Under the pieces are notes generated by a model. That model was not told the origin of the DNA. It searched no databases and was given only the letters and a program-made list of their open reading frames with translations. Below, in pieces: positions 62,807-64,000 of a DNA stretch of 64,000 nucleotides. This DNA comes from an uncultured Pirellulaceae bacterium (GTDB lineage Bacteria > Planctomycetota > Planctomycetia > Pirellulales > Pirellulaceae), in NCBI GenBank assembly GCA_938083195.1, contig CALKCK010000024.1, forward strand, positions 20,768 through 84,767, in the 5' to 3' direction. The number at the start of each line of letters is the position of its first letter. Within the stretch, counting starts at the first letter, position 1. A program made the position numbers and the translations under genes.

Positions 62807-64000
62807 GTGTCTGTGATTCGAATGGGATTGTGTCTGTTTCTGGTGGTGGTTTGTAGTAGTGTCAGTGCTGATGGTACAAGCCCCACCCTGTCAAATTGGA
62901 CGTCGACGGTCGTGTCCGATAATGGGCAACTCGCGGTCAAAGGGACACAGTTAGTTAATCAAAAAGGTGACTCGGTAGTCTTGCGCGGGGTCAGTTTTGG
63001 CTGGAGCAATTGGTGGAGTCAGTTTTATAACGACGGAGCGGTTGAATGGTTGGTCAATGACTGGCATTGCACCGTTGTTCGTGCTTCGATGGGAGTCGGG
63101 CCTCAAGGGAGTTATCTTGATCGGCCTGAATGGTCAAAGAAATTAATTACAACGGTTGTGGACTCGGCCATCAAAAATGACGTGTATGTCGTCATTGATT
63201 GGCATGATCACCATGCTCACCAACGCACGGACGAAGCCGTTGCTTTTTTTACTGAGATGGCCAGACGTTACGGCGATTGTCCTAACGTCATCTATGAGAT
63301 TTATAATGAGCCGATCGATGTGTCTTGGGATGAGGTGAAAAAATACTCAAACGCCGTGATCAGTGCGATTCGAAAGATTGATCCGGATAACATTATTTTG
63401 GTTGGAACGCCGCACTGGGATCAGGATATTCATTTGGCTGCTGACGCGCCCATTGAAAACCAAAATAATCTGATGTACTCCTTGCATTTTTACGCGGACA
63501 CACACAAGCAATCGCTGCGGGATCGTGCGGATTACGCACTGAAAAAAGGGCTTCCATTGTTTGTTTCTGAATACGGTGGATGTGCCGCCAATGGTGACGG
63601 TCCTTTGAATACAGAGGAGTGGAGCCGTTGGGTCCGATGGATGGAAAAAAACAAAATCAGTTCAGTCGTGTGGTCCATCTCGTCTAAGGATGAAACTTGC
63701 TCAATGCTTCCACCAGAGGCGAAGAATAATGGAAATTGGCCGCCGGAAACTTTAAAGCCTTCTGGGCGACAGACGAGGGATTTGCTGCGGAAATACAACG
63801 TATCATCGGGGAAAACGATCGACGAACCTAAGTCTGTTAGCAAGGGGGAGATACTTGCTAATGGCGGCTTTTCCGAAGGGAAAAAGAATTGGACGGTCGA
63901 TCAGGCGCAAGGGGCAGAGGCGGAAGTTGTCATCAACAAAGAAGGACCGAAGGGAGCGTCAGCATTTCGCATGGACGTGGTGGATGTCGGCGAGGAACCC
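62807..64000 (+). CDS. GH5 endoglucanase-like glycoside hydrolase (partial, runs off the window)
   Basis: The frame from GTG 62807 is open to the window end (398 residues). A signal peptide (MGLCLFLVVVCSSVSADG after the first residues) is followed by a GH5 barrel: VLRGVSFGWSNWWSQFYNDG, VIDWHDHH, the acid/base Glu168 in YEIYNEP and the nucleophile Glu255 in FVSEYGG. A second domain begins near residue 350 (ANGGFSEGKKNWTVDQAQG) and looks like a CBM4/9-type carbohydrate-binding module. AAGGA lies ten bases before the GTG; ATG 62822 is an alternative. The protein would cut beta-1,4-glucans or related polymers outside the cell. The end is missing. Confidence 0.87.
   Translation, partial: MSVIRMGLCLFLVVVCSSVSADGTSPTLSNWTSTVVSDNGQLAVKGTQLVNQKGDSVVLRGVSFGWSNWWSQFYNDGAVEWLVNDWHCTVVRASMGVGPQGSYLDRPEWSKKLITTVVDSAIKNDVYVVIDWHDHHAHQRTDEAVAFFTEMARRYGDCPNVIYEIYNEPIDVSWDEVKKYSNAVISAIRKIDPDNIILVGTPHWDQDIHLAADAPIENQNNLMYSLHFYADTHKQSLRDRADYALKKGLPLFVSEYGGCAANGDGPLNTEEWSRWVRWMEKNKISSVVWSISSKDETCSMLPPEAKNNGNWPPETLKPSGRQTRDLLRKYNVSSGKTIDEPKSVSKGEILANGGFSEGKKNWTVDQAQGAEAEVVINKEGPKGASAFRMDVVDVGEEP

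Overview
The window looks like the chromosome of a marine planctomycete, probably of the Pirellulales. The basis is gene content: three copies of the planctomycete cytochrome-c/DUF1549/DUF1553 protein paired with a DUF1501 protein, an SHD1-domain protein, a planctomycete-type ECF sigma factor next to a Ser/Thr kinase, a Tat-exported Gfo/Idh/MocA oxidoreductase, and many small secreted Pro/Gly/Tyr-rich proteins. Base composition is moderate, about half GC. I see no rRNA, tRNA, CRISPR array, transposase or phage gene. Placement below phylum is inference.

Layout. 0-1.6 kb: end of an unknown gene, a hypothetical and a DinB-like protein. 1.8-7.0 kb: Gfo/Idh/MocA oxidoreductase followed by a PSCyt/DUF1553-DUF1501 pair. 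7.1-9.7 kb: two-subunit 3-oxoacid CoA-transferase and a thiolase. 10.0-12.4 kb: an SPFH protein and a zinc-ribbon membrane protein, resembling the Bacillus YdjI/YdjG pair. 12.8-15.6 kb: a divergent KamA-type radical SAM protein with a class III PLP aminotransferase. 15.7-18.9 kb (minus): secreted small protein, DUF4440 protein, HtrA protease. 19.4-22.2 kb: a histidine kinase and an NtrC-type regulator, convergent. 22.7-25.5 kb: DUF4440 protein plus a large Gly-rich secreted protein. 25.7-31.9 kb: lipoprotein hydrolase, PP2C phosphatase, two small secreted proteins, SHD1 protein, endonuclease/exonuclease/phosphatase-family protein. 32.1-35.8 kb (minus): SYLF protein, then a second DUF4440 plus low-complexity secreted protein pair. 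36.2-46.5 kb: MscS channel, membrane proteins, photolyase, glutamate decarboxylase, esterase. 46.7-48.1 kb: an FG-GAP beta-propeller gene interrupted by one in-frame TGA. 48.2-59.2 kb: a hypothetical and two divergent PSCyt/DUF1553-DUF1501 pairs. 59.3-64 kb: ECF sigma factor, Ser/Thr kinase, SMP-30 lactonase and a GH5 glycosidase that runs off the window.

The strongest unexplained signal is the FG-GAP gene at 46733-48148. Its TGA lies in frame, directly before a Cys codon. It is followed at the right distance by a stem-loop that meets the published bacterial SECIS rules, so it is a candidate for a new selenoprotein family; a nonsense mutation is the main alternative. The second is a recurring two-gene cassette seen three times (15.7-17.1, 22.7-25.5 and 33.5-35.8 kb): a secreted DUF4440/lipocalin-like protein followed directly by a secreted low-complexity protein. 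In two of the cassettes the low-complexity protein ends in the same conserved domain. The third is the radical SAM aminomutase/PLP aminotransferase pair, which lacks the usual PLP-site signature of lysine 2,3-aminomutase.
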